Shown one piece after another: positions 8,766-16,939 of a stretch of DNA of 53,076 nucleotides. A program made the translations under genes and the position numbers. Position 1 is the first letter of the stretch. Every line of letters starts with the position of its first letter. The DNA is from an uncultured Allobosea sp. (GTDB taxonomy: Bacteria > Pseudomonadota > Alphaproteobacteria > Rhizobiales > Beijerinckiaceae), in NCBI RefSeq assembly GCF_945956895.1, contig NZ_CAMFJF010000026.1, positions 1-53,076 on the forward strand. The letters are read 5' to 3'. Below the pieces are notes generated by a model that was not told where the DNA came from, ran no database searches, and worked only from the letters and a program-made list of their open reading frames with translations.

Positions 8766-10223
8766 ATGATCCTCGTCGCCAGACTCTGCGGCCTGATCCT
8801 CCTGCTGCTGTCCGGCCTTGCCCTGGCCGAGACGCCGCCCGAGCGCCGCGTCGCGTTGGTCATCGGCAATTCCAGCTACCACAACGCTCCCGCGCTGCCG
8901 AACACCGTGAACGATGCGCGCGACATGGTCGTCGCCCTGCGCAAGGTCGGCTTCGAGGTCGTCGACGGCATCGACCTCGACAAGCGCGGGATGGATGCGG
9001 CGCTGACGCGTTTCGCCCGGTTGGCGCAGGATGCCGATGCCGCGATGTTCTATTTCGCCGGCCACGGCTTCCAGTTCAACGGCGAGAACTACCTCGTTCC
9101 GGTCGAAGCCAAGATCGAGGACGAGGTCGGCGTCCAGTACGAGACGACGCGGCTCAACGATGTCGTCACCGCCCTGAACTATGCCAAGGGCGTCAAGATC
9201 ATGGTGCTCGACGCCTGCCGCAACAACCCGTTCGTCGGGTTGCTCGCCAAGCGGCAGGCGACGCGCGGCTTCTCGGTCGGTTCCGGCTTGGCCCCCGTCC
9301 AGCGCGCGCAGGGCATGGTCATCGCCTATGCCACGCAGGCGAACGATGTCGCCGCCGACGGCGCCGGCCGCAACAGCCCCTTCACCGCCGCATTGGTGCG
9401 CGAGATCGACCAGCCCGGGCTGGAAGTCGCGACGCTGTTCCGCCGGGTGCAGAAGAGCGTCTACGATACCACGGCCGGCCGGCAGACGCCGGAGCTCTCC
9501 CTCTCCCTGCTCGGTGATTTCTACCTCAACCGCGAGGAGACGGATGCCGATGTCTGGCGCCGCATCCGCGCCAGCGACGACTCCGCCGCGCTGCAGGCCT
9601 TCATCCAGCGCTATCCGCAGAGCTTCTTCGTCATCGACGCCCGCACGCGGCTCGACCTGCTCGAGCGCCGCTCCTCCGTCTCAAGCGAGCGCGACAAGCT
9701 CGTACGCGAATTCGCCGAACGCGAGCGCGCCCTGCTCCAGCGCCTCGAGCGGGCGGAGCAAGGCCGGCGGCAGGCGGCCGACGAGCTCGCTCGCACGGAT
9801 ACCGGCGGCGCGGTCGGCGTCCCTCTACCTGTGCCGGCTCCGGGCTCGGCCCCTGTCGCGGCTGCTCCCGCCCAGCCCGCACCACGCACCCAGGACAAGG
9901 CGGAACGAGCGCGCCTCGCCGACGAACTCGCCCGCCGGGAATCCGAGCTCGCAGCGATCGAAACGGAAAAGCAGCGCCTCGCCGACGAGCGCCAGGCGGT
10001 CGAGCAGGCACTGGCCGCGCGGCTCGGCGCGCCGGGAGCGCTATCGCCCAATCGATCGACGCAGCCCATCGCGCTGCCGGGCGCAGCGCCCCGCCCGGTG
10101 GAAGTGGCTCCCGGAGCAGCGTCGAGAGGCCGGACCTCCGGCGAATGTGCCGAACTCCTGATGCGGGCGCAGCTCGGCGAGCTGACACCCGCCGGACGCG
10201 AACAATTGCGGCAGTGCCGCTGA
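8766..10223 (+). CDS. Secreted caspase-family (metacaspase-like) cysteine protease
   Basis: 485 residues. Signal peptide 1-21. Caspase p20-like domain about 27-250 with the complete dyad: His100 in YFAGHGFQ and Cys151 in VLDACRNNPF. Residues about 255-300 hold the W...AFIQRYPQSFF motif also found in the divergent caspase/FGE protein. Residues about 300-430 are charged and coiled-coil-like (EFAERERALLQRLERAEQ, ARRESELAAIETEKQRLAD) with a Pro/Ala linker. The end (SGECAELLMRAQLGELTPAGREQLRQCR) is a short Cys-containing motif. Caspase-like peptidases cleave after basic or acidic residues; the specificity here is unknown. Probably periplasmic. Confidence 0.93.
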   Translation: MILVARLCGLILLLLSGLALAETPPERRVALVIGNSSYHNAPALPNTVNDARDMVVALRKVGFEVVDGIDLDKRGMDAALTRFARLAQDADAAMFYFAGHGFQFNGENYLVPVEAKIEDEVGVQYETTRLNDVVTALNYAKGVKIMVLDACRNNPFVGLLAKRQATRGFSVGSGLAPVQRAQGMVIAYATQANDVAADGAGRNSPFTAALVREIDQPGLEVATLFRRVQKSVYDTTAGRQTPELSLSLLGDFYLNREETDADVWRRIRASDDSAALQAFIQRYPQSFFVIDARTRLDLLERRSSVSSERDKLVREFAERERALLQRLERAEQGRRQAADELARTDTGGAVGVPLPVPAPGSAPVAAAPAQPAPRTQDKAERARLADELARRESELAAIETEKQRLADERQAVEQALAARLGAPGALSPNRSTQPIALPGAAPRPVEVAPGAASRGRTSGECAELLMRAQLGELTPAGREQLRQCR

Positions 10224-10271
10224 TGCAGGTGGTCGTGGCGGCAAGCCCGGCCGAAGCTGGAAAGGTGAGGC

Positions 10272-11453
10272 ATGACGGACCTGTCCCGCTTTAAGATAGC
10301 CATCATCGGCCTGGCCTTGCTGGCTGGCGCCACATCGGCCGGCGCCCAGACCGCGCCGCCGCCCCCTGTCCCAACCCCCTTCGCCGAGGCGCTGCGCAAG
10401 GCGGCCGACGACCTGTTCGGCAAGGCGGCTGTTTCCGGGGACAAGATCAACCTCGTCATCGACCCGCTGATCGATGCCGCCTCGGGCGCGCAATCGACCG
10501 CGACGCGCTCGATGCAGGCAACCCTGATGGAGCTCGTCCGGACGAGCTACCCGCGCTTCACCATCCTGCCCTTCGCCAGCGAGGCCTTGGCGAGCAAGCC
10601 GGTCGTGCTGGTCGGCACCTTCACCGCCGTGAACAATCAGGGCGTGGCGGACGGGCCGCGCGACGCCTACCGGATCTGCCTGACGCTGGCCGACCTCAAG
10701 TCCAACAGCGTCGTCTCCAAGGGTGTTTCGCGCGCCCGCACGGAAGGCGTCGACACCACGCCGACGCCCTATTACCGGGACTCACCGCTCTGGGCGAAGG
10801 ACCAGGCGACCGACGCCTATATCAAGACCTGCCAGGGCACGAAGCTCGGCGACGCCATCGATCCCGGCTATGTCGAGCGATTGACGGCGAATGCGCTGAT
10901 CAATGACGGCATCCTCGCCTATGAGACCCAGCATTTCCGCGAGGCGCTCGCCTTCTACCGGACGGCACGCAAGCTGCCCGGCGGCGAGCAGCATCGCGTC
11001 CGGATCGGCACCTATCTCGCCGCCAGCAAGCTCGCCCGGCGCGAGGACATGGTCGACGCCTTCGGCGACCTGATCGATTACAGCCTCGCCACCGACCGCT
11101 TGATGGTCAAGCTGCTGTTCAAGCCCGGCACGACGCAATTCATCGACGACCGCCAGATCACCGATCCCTATCCGATGTGGCTGAGCCAGATCGCGACGCG
11201 CTCCCGCCAGAAGGGCGCCTGCCTGGAGATCGTCGGGCACACCTCGCATACCGGCCTGCCGCAGGTGAACGAGCGGCTTTCGACCCTGCGGGCGCAGTTC
11301 GTGATGGACCTTCTGCTGACCGGCGCGCCCGACAATCGCGGCCGCATGATCGCGACCGGCCGCGGTTTCAGGGAGAACCTCGTCGGAACCGGCAAGGACG
11401 ACGCCAGCGACGCGCTCGATCGCCGCGTCGAGTTCAAGGTGATCGGCTGCTGA
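10272..11453 (+). CDS. Exported OmpA-like peptidoglycan-binding protein
   Basis: 393 residues, 48 nt after the caspase gene and on the same strand. Signal peptide 1-25. The middle (about 40-250) starts with a segment resembling envelope proteins that handle a nucleotide-like or lipoprotein fold (INLVIDPLIDAASG), then a helical TPR-like stretch (ILAYETQHFREALAFYRTARKLPGGEQ). The C-terminal 110 residues are OmpA-like: FKPGTTQFID, EIVGHTSHTGLPQVNERLSTLRA and the closing DALDRRVEFKV. Such domains bind diaminopimelate in peptidoglycan. It may anchor the caspase system to the wall; that is inference from adjacency. Confidence 0.9.
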   Translation: MTDLSRFKIAIIGLALLAGATSAGAQTAPPPPVPTPFAEALRKAADDLFGKAAVSGDKINLVIDPLIDAASGAQSTATRSMQATLMELVRTSYPRFTILPFASEALASKPVVLVGTFTAVNNQGVADGPRDAYRICLTLADLKSNSVVSKGVSRARTEGVDTTPTPYYRDSPLWAKDQATDAYIKTCQGTKLGDAIDPGYVERLTANALINDGILAYETQHFREALAFYRTARKLPGGEQHRVRIGTYLAASKLARREDMVDAFGDLIDYSLATDRLMVKLLFKPGTTQFIDDRQITDPYPMWLSQIATRSRQKGACLEIVGHTSHTGLPQVNERLSTLRAQFVMDLLLTGAPDNRGRMIATGRGFRENLVGTGKDDASDALDRRVEFKVIGC

Positions 11454-11615
11454 GGTCGAGGGGTCGAAGACGTACCGGTCATCGCGTTAGGCCGGCTGGC
11501 GGTCCGCGACATCATCCGACTTGACCAGTCCTCAAGACGAAGCCACCGCCTGCTCGGGACTAGCGACTGCGGCCCGACGAACCTCCGGATTGATCCGCCG
11601 CCGCAGCGACCGTAT

Positions 11616-11635
11616 TCCTCTTGTCGACAAGAGGA
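11616..11635. promoter_or_regulatory. Palindromic operator overlapping GntR-gene ribosome-binding site
   Basis: A perfect 20-bp palindrome, TCCTCTTGTCGACAAGAGGA, ends 6 nt before the GntR-family ATG and contains its Shine-Dalgarno GAGG. The 10-bp core TTGTCGACAA recurs upstream of the deaminase gene. FCD-type GntR proteins bind short TTGT-n2-ACAA-like palindromes, so this is a likely autoregulatory site. Confidence 0.7.
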
Positions 11636-11641
11636 TTCCCC

Positions 11642-12352
11642 ATGAAAGCCACCAAGACCAAGGTCGCCGCCGTTCCGGAGCGCAAGCGCGGCTCAGGCGT
11701 GAAATTCGTCTACGATCTGCTGCGCAACGAGATCCTCGATCTCGTCCTGGCGCCGGGCAGCCCGATCGACGAGGTCCAGCTTGCCGAGCGCTTCCAGATG
11801 TCGCGCACACCGATCCGCGAGGCGCTGGTGCGGCTGGCCGGCGAAGGGTTGATCGATACGCTGCCGAACCGCTCGACCATGGTGGCCAATCTCGACTTCC
11901 TCAACATGGCGCCCTTCTTCGACGCGTTGACGCTGATGTATCGGGTGACGACCCAGCTCGCCGCCCAGAACCGACGGCCGGAGGATCTCGAGGCGATCCG
12001 CGCCCGGCAGGCGGAGTTCGCCGCCGCTGTGAAGGCACAGGATGCGCTGGCGATGATCGCGACCAACGCCGCCTTTCATGCCGCGATCGCAGATGCCGGG
12101 CGCAACCCCTATTTCAACAACCTGTTCAGCCGCCTGCTCGACGAGGGCCGTCGCTTCCTGCGGCTCTACTATCAATCCTATGACGACAGGCTGCCGCAGC
12201 AATTCGTCGACGAGCACGAGACGATGATCGCCGCCATCGTGGCGCGCGACACGGCGTCGGCCGAGCGCCTGGGCAAGGCTCATGCCGAGCAGATCGTCCA
12301 GCAGATTCAGAAGCTCATGATCGGTGAGGAACGGCTCGACATCGCGCTCTGA
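11642..12352 (+). CDS. GntR-family (FadR/FCD) transcriptional regulator
   Basis: 236 residues from the ATG at 11642; an upstream TTG reading frame would include the operator. Residues about 20-85 form a winged helix (VYDLLRNEILDLVLAPGSPIDEVQLAERFQMSRTPIREAL, with the typical MSRTPIREAL recognition helix). The C-terminal FCD domain shows the expected metal-site histidines in NAAFHAAIAD, DEHETMI and KAHAEQI. It precedes three enzymes of hydroxyproline breakdown, and both putative operators (11616 and 12369) are in place, so it most likely represses them until a pathway compound binds. Equivalent to the GntR regulators of hydroxyproline genes in rhizobia. Confidence 0.92.
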   Translation: MKATKTKVAAVPERKRGSGVKFVYDLLRNEILDLVLAPGSPIDEVQLAERFQMSRTPIREALVRLAGEGLIDTLPNRSTMVANLDFLNMAPFFDALTLMYRVTTQLAAQNRRPEDLEAIRARQAEFAAAVKAQDALAMIATNAAFHAAIADAGRNPYFNNLFSRLLDEGRRFLRLYYQSYDDRLPQQFVDEHETMIAAIVARDTASAERLGKAHAEQIVQQIQKLMIGEERLDIAL

Positions 12353-12368
12353 ACAGCCTGCGCAATTC

Positions 12369-12378
12369 TTGTCGACAA
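12369..12378. promoter_or_regulatory. Second GntR operator core upstream of the deaminase gene
   Basis: TTGTCGACAA, identical to the core of the 11616-11635 palindrome, flanked by ATTC on the left and AGAAT on the right as a one-base-offset outer repeat. It is 91 nt upstream of the deaminase ATG, where repressor binding would block transcription of the catabolic genes. TTGTCG could also serve as part of a -35 box. Confidence 0.65.
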
Positions 12379-12469
12379 AGAATATGCAAAACGCTACAAC
12401 GCGCTCGGGAGGAGCGTGCCGCTGCGGCGGCAAGGTCTCCGCAGGAACGACAGCCAGAAGGAGAGCGAG

Positions 12470-13429
12470 ATGAAGGCCAAGATTTTCTCCGGCGTGATCC
12501 CCGCGCTGATGACCCCGTGCAAGGCCGACCGTACCCCCGATTTCGACGGGCTGGTGCGCAAGGGCAAGGAACTGATCGCCGCCGGCATGTCCGCGGTGGT
12601 CTATTGCGGCTCGATGGGTGACTGGCCGCTCCTGACCGACGCCCAGCGCATGGAAGGCGTCGAACGCCTGGTGAAGGCCGGCATTCCGGTCATCGTCGGC
12701 ACCGGCGCGGTCAACACCGCTTCCGCCGTCGCCCATGCGGCCCATGCCCAGAAGGTCGGCGCCAAGGGCCTGATGGTGATCCCGCGCGTTCTGTCGCGCG
12801 GCTCGGTCATCGCTGCCCAGAAGGCTCACTTCAAGGCGATCCTGACCGCCGCCCCGGACCTTCCGGCGGTGATCTACAACAGCCCCTATTACGGCTTCGC
12901 CACCCGCGCCGACCTGTTCTTCGCGCTGCGCGCCGAACATCCGAACCTCGTCGGCTTCAAGGAATTCGGCGGCGCCGCCGACATGCGCTATGCGGCCGAG
13001 AACATCACCAGCCGCGATGACGGCGTCTCGCTGATGATCGGCGTCGATACCGCCGTCGTCCACGGCTACGTCAATTGCGGCGCGACCGGCGCGATCACCG
13101 GCATCGGCAATGTCCTGCCCAAGGAAGTGCTGCATCTCTGCCAGCTTTCGGTCGCCGCTGCTGCCGGCGATGCCACGGCGCGCCGCCAGGCGCAGGAACT
13201 GGAGCAGGCGCTCGGCGTCCTCTCCTCCTTCGACGAAGGCCCGGATCTCGTCCTGTTCTTCAAACACATGATGGTGCTGAAGGGCGACAAGGAATACACG
13301 CTGCACTTCAACGAGACCGATGCGCTGAACGACAGCCAGCGCGGCTATTGCGAGGCCCAGCTCAAGCTGTTCGACGTCTGGTACGCCGACTGGTCGAAGG
13401 CGAACGTCGCCCGCAAGCACGCGGCCTGA
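12470..13429 (+). CDS. DHDPS-family lyase, probable pyrroline-4-hydroxy-2-carboxylate deaminase
   Basis: 319 residues from ATG 12470 behind AAGGAG. TIM-barrel of the dihydrodipicolinate synthase/N-acetylneuraminate lyase family: GSMGDW (the GxxGE/T loop variant), Tyr137 in IYNSPYYG, Schiff-base Lys164 in VGFKEFGG, and ATGAITGIGN late in the barrel. In hydroxyproline catabolism this family converts cis-4-hydroxy-pyrroline-2-carboxylate to alpha-ketoglutaric semialdehyde with release of ammonia. The call rests on neighbours, the DAO-type dehydrogenase and the two-cysteine epimerase; by sequence alone another aldolase of the family would be possible. Cytoplasmic. Confidence 0.85.
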   Translation: MKAKIFSGVIPALMTPCKADRTPDFDGLVRKGKELIAAGMSAVVYCGSMGDWPLLTDAQRMEGVERLVKAGIPVIVGTGAVNTASAVAHAAHAQKVGAKGLMVIPRVLSRGSVIAAQKAHFKAILTAAPDLPAVIYNSPYYGFATRADLFFALRAEHPNLVGFKEFGGAADMRYAAENITSRDDGVSLMIGVDTAVVHGYVNCGATGAITGIGNVLPKEVLHLCQLSVAAAAGDATARRQAQELEQALGVLSSFDEGPDLVLFFKHMMVLKGDKEYTLHFNETDALNDSQRGYCEAQLKLFDVWYADWSKANVARKHAA

Positions 13430-13440
13430 TCATGCGCCCT

Positions 13441-13466
13441 GCGCGGCGGAACACCTTCCGCCGCGC
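13441..13466. terminator. Strong hairpin between deaminase and dehydrogenase genes
   Basis: GCGCGGCGGAA-CACC-TTCCGCCGCGC: an 11-bp perfect stem with a 4-nt loop, 11 nt after the deaminase stop. No T-run follows, so it is more likely an mRNA-stabilising or attenuating structure than a full terminator. Confidence 0.5.
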
Positions 13467-13516
13467 GTCGAAAAGCTCCATGTCGGGCCGGCCCGGGCCG
13501 CTTTGCGCTCCGGGGC

Positions 13517-14794
13517 ATGAAGCAGGCCCGCATTCGAGAAGCGCATCCGCAGATGGCCAGTCCCGATGTCATCGTCATAGGCGCCGGCGTGGTCGGCCTC
13601 TCCGCCGCGATCGCGGCACAGGGGCGCGGCCTCTCGGTCACCGTGCTGGACAAGACCGGCCCGGCGGCGGGCGCCTCTGCCGGCAATGCCGGCGCGTTCG
13701 CCTTCACCGACATCCTGCCGCTCGCTTCGCCAGGCATCCTGCGCAAGGCGCCGAAATGGCTGCTCGATCCGCTCGGGCCGCTTTCGGTGCCGCCGGCCTA
13801 TGCGCTCAAGATCGCGCCCTGGATGTTCCGTTTCTGGCGGGCCTGCTCGCCCGCGCGGGTCGCCCATTCCACGACGGCGCAGACTGCCCTGATGGACCTG
13901 TCCAAGGCGGAGCTCGAGCCCTTCCTGCACGAAACCGGCACCTTCGCCATGCTGCGCAAGGACGGCAATCTCCAGGTCTATGAGAGCAAGGCCGAACTTG
14001 ACGCCTCCCTCCCCGGCTGGCAGGCCCGCGCGGAACACGGCATCGAATTCCGCCACCTCGACGCCGCCGGCATGGCCGCGATCCAGCCCGGCCTGGCGCC
14101 ACGCTTCACCCATGGCACCTTCACGCCCGGCTGGTATTCGATCGCAGATCCGCAGAGCTATACGATCGCGCTCGCGGATCACTTCCGCGCCCGCGGCGGC
14201 ACGATCGAGCGGCTGGAGGTCGAAGCGCTTGAGCTTGTTGACGGCGGCGTCACGCTCCATGCCCGTGGCAGCCAGACGCGGCAGGCGACGCAGGTCGTGC
14301 TCGCGGCCGGCGCCTTCTCACATCGCATTGCCAGGAGCCTCGGCGAGCGCATCCCGCTCGAAACCGAGCGCGGCTACAACACCACCTTGCCGCCCGGTGC
14401 CTTCGACCTGCGCACACAGGTCACCTTCGGCGGTCATGGCTTCGTCGTCAGCCGCCTGTCGACCGGCATCCGCGTCGGCGGCGCGGTCGAGCTCGGCGGG
14501 CTCGACCTGCCCCCGAATTTCCGCCGCTCGGAGGCGATGCTGGCCAAGGCCCGCGCCTTCCTGCCCGGGCTCAAGCCCGAGAACGGCGTACAGTGGATGG
14601 GTTTTCGCCCTTCGCTGCCGGACAGTCTGCCGGCGATCGGCCGTGCCCGCGCCACGCGGCGCGTGGTTTACGCCTTTGGCCATGGCCATCTCGGCCTGAC
14701 GCAATCGGCCGGCACCGCCCGGCTGGTCGCCGATCTCCTGACGGATCGGCCCCCAGTCATCGACATCGCTTCCTTCTCACCGCAGCGCTTCTGA
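13517..14794 (+). CDS. FAD-dependent D-amino acid oxidoreductase, probable D-hydroxyproline dehydrogenase
   Basis: 425 residues; an ATG at 13553 would give 413 and starts just before the Rossmann fold, and neither start has a clear Shine-Dalgarno. DAO (DadA-like) fold: VIVIGAGVVGLSAAIAAQ at about residues 16-33, GASAGNAG near 55 and the FAD-closing FGHGHLGLTQSAGTARL near 392. Such single-chain enzymes oxidise cis-4-hydroxy-D-proline to the pyrroline in rhizobia, while pseudomonads use a three-subunit enzyme. The position between deaminase and epimerase supports this. A general D-amino-acid dehydrogenase role remains possible. Confidence 0.87.
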   Translation: MKQARIREAHPQMASPDVIVIGAGVVGLSAAIAAQGRGLSVTVLDKTGPAAGASAGNAGAFAFTDILPLASPGILRKAPKWLLDPLGPLSVPPAYALKIAPWMFRFWRACSPARVAHSTTAQTALMDLSKAELEPFLHETGTFAMLRKDGNLQVYESKAELDASLPGWQARAEHGIEFRHLDAAGMAAIQPGLAPRFTHGTFTPGWYSIADPQSYTIALADHFRARGGTIERLEVEALELVDGGVTLHARGSQTRQATQVVLAAGAFSHRIARSLGERIPLETERGYNTTLPPGAFDLRTQVTFGGHGFVVSRLSTGIRVGGAVELGGLDLPPNFRRSEAMLAKARAFLPGLKPENGVQWMGFRPSLPDSLPAIGRARATRRVVYAFGHGHLGLTQSAGTARLVADLLTDRPPVIDIASFSPQRF

Positions 14795-14804
14795 GAGTCG
14801 GACC

Positions 14805-15806
14805 ATGGCCAGCCACACCTTCTCCTGCATCGACGGCCACACCTGCGGCAACCCGGTGCGCCTCGTCTCCGGCGGCGGCCCGCGCCTCGAAGGCAACAAC
14901 ATGCTGGAGAAGCGCGCCCACTTCCTGCGCGAGTTCGACTGGATTCGCACCGGCCTGATGTTCGAGCCGCGCGGCCACGACATGATGTCGGGCTCGATCC
15001 TCTATCCGCCGACCCGCCCCGATTGCGATGTCGCGGTGCTGTTCATCGAGACCTCCGGCTGCCTGCCGATGTGCGGCCACGGCACGATTGGCACCATCAC
15101 CATGGGCATCGAGAACGGGCTGATCACCCCGCGCGAGCCGGGCAAGCTTTCGATCGAGGCGCCCGCCGGCAAGGTCGATATCAGCTATCGCCAGGAGGGC
15201 CGCTTCGTCGAGGAAGTCCGCCTGACCAATGTGCCGGGCTTCCTCTATGCCGAAGGCCTGACGGCCGAGGTCGAGGGCCTCGGCGAGATCGTCGTCGACG
15301 TCGCCTATGGCGGCAATTTCTACGCCATCGTCGAGCCGCAGAAGAATTTTCGCGATATGGCCGACCATACCGCCGGCGAACTCATTGGCTGGTCGCCGAA
15401 GCTGCGCGCCGCGCTCAACAAGAAATACGAATTCGTCCACCCGGAGCACCCGCAGATCCAGGGGCTCAGCCACATCCTGTGGACCGGCAAGGCGACAAAG
15501 CCGGAAGCCCATGCCCGCAACGCCGTATTCTACGGCGACAAGGCGATCGACCGCTCGCCCTGCGGCACCGGCACCTCCGCCCGTATGGCCCAGCTCGCCG
15601 CCAAGGGGAAGCTCGCGGTCGGCGACGAGTTCGTGCATGAATCGATCATCGGCTCGCTGTTCAAGGGCCGCGTCGAGGCCGCGACGACCGTGGCGAACCG
15701 CCCGGCGATCATCCCTTCCATCGCCGGCTGGGCCCGGATGACCGGCTACAACACCATCTTCATCGACGACCGCGACCCCTTTGCCCACGGCTTCGTCGTG
15801 ACCTGA
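14805..15806 (+). CDS. 4-hydroxyproline 2-epimerase (proline racemase family)
   Basis: 333 residues, 10 nt after the dehydrogenase. Proline-racemase fold with both catalytic cysteines: Cys90 in LPMCGHGTIG and Cys253 in SPCGTGTSA. Two cysteines mark racemases/epimerases; the trans-3-hydroxyproline dehydratases have Thr at the second site. Expected reaction: trans-4-hydroxy-L-proline to cis-4-hydroxy-D-proline, the first step of the pathway whose next two enzymes are encoded immediately upstream. The final enzyme, alpha-ketoglutaric semialdehyde dehydrogenase, and a dedicated transporter are not in this window. Confidence 0.92.
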   Translation: MASHTFSCIDGHTCGNPVRLVSGGGPRLEGNNMLEKRAHFLREFDWIRTGLMFEPRGHDMMSGSILYPPTRPDCDVAVLFIETSGCLPMCGHGTIGTITMGIENGLITPREPGKLSIEAPAGKVDISYRQEGRFVEEVRLTNVPGFLYAEGLTAEVEGLGEIVVDVAYGGNFYAIVEPQKNFRDMADHTAGELIGWSPKLRAALNKKYEFVHPEHPQIQGLSHILWTGKATKPEAHARNAVFYGDKAIDRSPCGTGTSARMAQLAAKGKLAVGDEFVHESIIGSLFKGRVEAATTVANRPAIIPSIAGWARMTGYNTIFIDDRDPFAHGFVVT

Positions 15807-15812
15807 GGTCGC

Positions 15813-16559
15813 TCAGCTTGCGGACGGCTCGCCCGATCCCCGGCGGACCAGGAAGACCGCGGCGCCCGCACTCATCAGCGCCAGGCAGAACCAGGTCAAC
15901 GCATAGATCAGATGCGTGTTGCGGAAGCTGACCTGGGTCATGCCGCCTTGCGGCAAGGGACCAGGCTCGGATGCCGCATCGGCATCGACGAAATAGGGCG
16001 CGACCTCGCCCAGCCTCCCTGCCGCTGCGATCGCGGCCATATCGCGTGAATACCAGCGACCGGCGGCAGGATCGTTGCTGCGCAGGAAGCCGCCGCCAGG
16101 CTCGCTCAGCCGCAGCAGGCCGACCACCTTCGTGTCCTTATCCTCCGTTGCGCGACGTTCTCCCGGCCCACGCCGATTCTCCGGCACGAAGCCGCGATTG
16201 ACCAGTACGGTGAAGCCCGCATCGCTCCGGAACGGCGCGTGTACCCAGAAGCCCGGCCCGCGCTCGGTCACCGCCATGGTCAGCGTGTCCGGCGCATCCA
16301 GATAGCGGCCATGCAGCTCGACACGACGGTAATCGTCGGTGGTTGCGCCGATCCTGGTCCACTCCACCGGCCCCGGCGCCGCGACCGGGGCACCATGAAT
16401 CCGCACCTCGACGCGGGCGATCAGGTCGAGTTTCCAGCTTCGGCGCTCGATCTGCCAGATGCCGAGCCCGGCGAAGACCAGAGTGCAGAGACCAAACGCA
16501 GCAACAAACGCGAACCGGGCAAAGCCGCCGCGTTCGCGCACGCCCGCTTCGACCGGCAT
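15813..16559 (-). CDS. SURF1-family oxidase assembly protein
   Basis: 248 residues from the ATG at 16559; a GTG immediately before it is also open. Two membrane helices frame a periplasmic domain: residues about 14-37 (FAFVAAFGLCTLVFAGLGIWQ followed by IERRSWK, the family's GxWQxxRxxxK signature) and about 215-240. Internal motifs are VLVNRGFVP and RNTHLIYALTW near the end. SURF1 helps insert heme into subunit I of heme-copper oxidases. It closes the cyo operon, 8 nt after cyoD, so it most likely serves the bo3 oxidase. Convergent with the epimerase gene, only 6 nt apart. Confidence 0.9.
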   Translation of the reverse strand: MPVEAGVRERGGFARFAFVAAFGLCTLVFAGLGIWQIERRSWKLDLIARVEVRIHGAPVAAPGPVEWTRIGATTDDYRRVELHGRYLDAPDTLTMAVTERGPGFWVHAPFRSDAGFTVLVNRGFVPENRRGPGERRATEDKDTKVVGLLRLSEPGGGFLRSNDPAAGRWYSRDMAAIAAAGRLGEVAPYFVDADAASEPGPLPQGGMTQVSFRNTHLIYALTWFCLALMSAGAAVFLVRRGSGEPSAS

Positions 16560-16567
16560 CACCGGCC

Positions 16568-16939
16568 TTACATCCTGTGCATGTCCGGCATCATGTTGCT
16601 GTTCAGGTGGTACATCACCCAGAGCGAGCCGGAGAGCACGATCACCACGATCACGATGGTGAAGATCAGGCCCATCATGTTCCAGCCGCCCTCCGAGCGA
16701 CCGTTCATGTGCAGGAAATAGACCATGTGGACGACGATCTGCACGGCGGCGAAGGCCATGATCACGATCGCCGTCAGCGTCGCATTCCCCAGCACGTCGT
16801 TCATGACAAGCCAGAACGGGATCGCCGTCAGGACGACCGAGAGCAGGAAGCCGGTGACATAGCCGCTGAGGCTGCCATGCGGAACATGATCGTCGCCATG
16901 GGCGCCATGCGGTTCGGCGTGATGTTGGGGACTGCTCAT
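16568..16939 (-). CDS. cyoD: Cytochrome bo3 ubiquinol oxidase subunit IV
   Basis: 123 residues from the ATG at 16939, which overlaps the cyoC stop (ATGA). A His-rich cytoplasmic N-terminus ([19 protein letters not shown]) is followed by three membrane helices, as in Cyo[20 protein letters not shown] is the conserved loop between helices 2 and 3. The subunit supports assembly and Cu-B binding by subunit I. An open frame continues upstream but lies inside cyoC. Confidence 0.93.
   Translation of the reverse strand: MSSPQHHAEPHGAHGDDHVPHGSLSGYVTGFLLSVVLTAIPFWLVMNDVLGNATLTAIVIMAFAAVQIVVHMVYFLHMNGRSEGGWNMMGLIFTIVIVVIVLSGSLWVMYHLNSNMMPDMHRM

Noticed and set aside
11693..13420. 575-residue minus-strand open frame over the GntR and deaminase genes
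   Set aside because: Covers two genes with clear family motifs on the other strand and has no start signal or recognisable domain.
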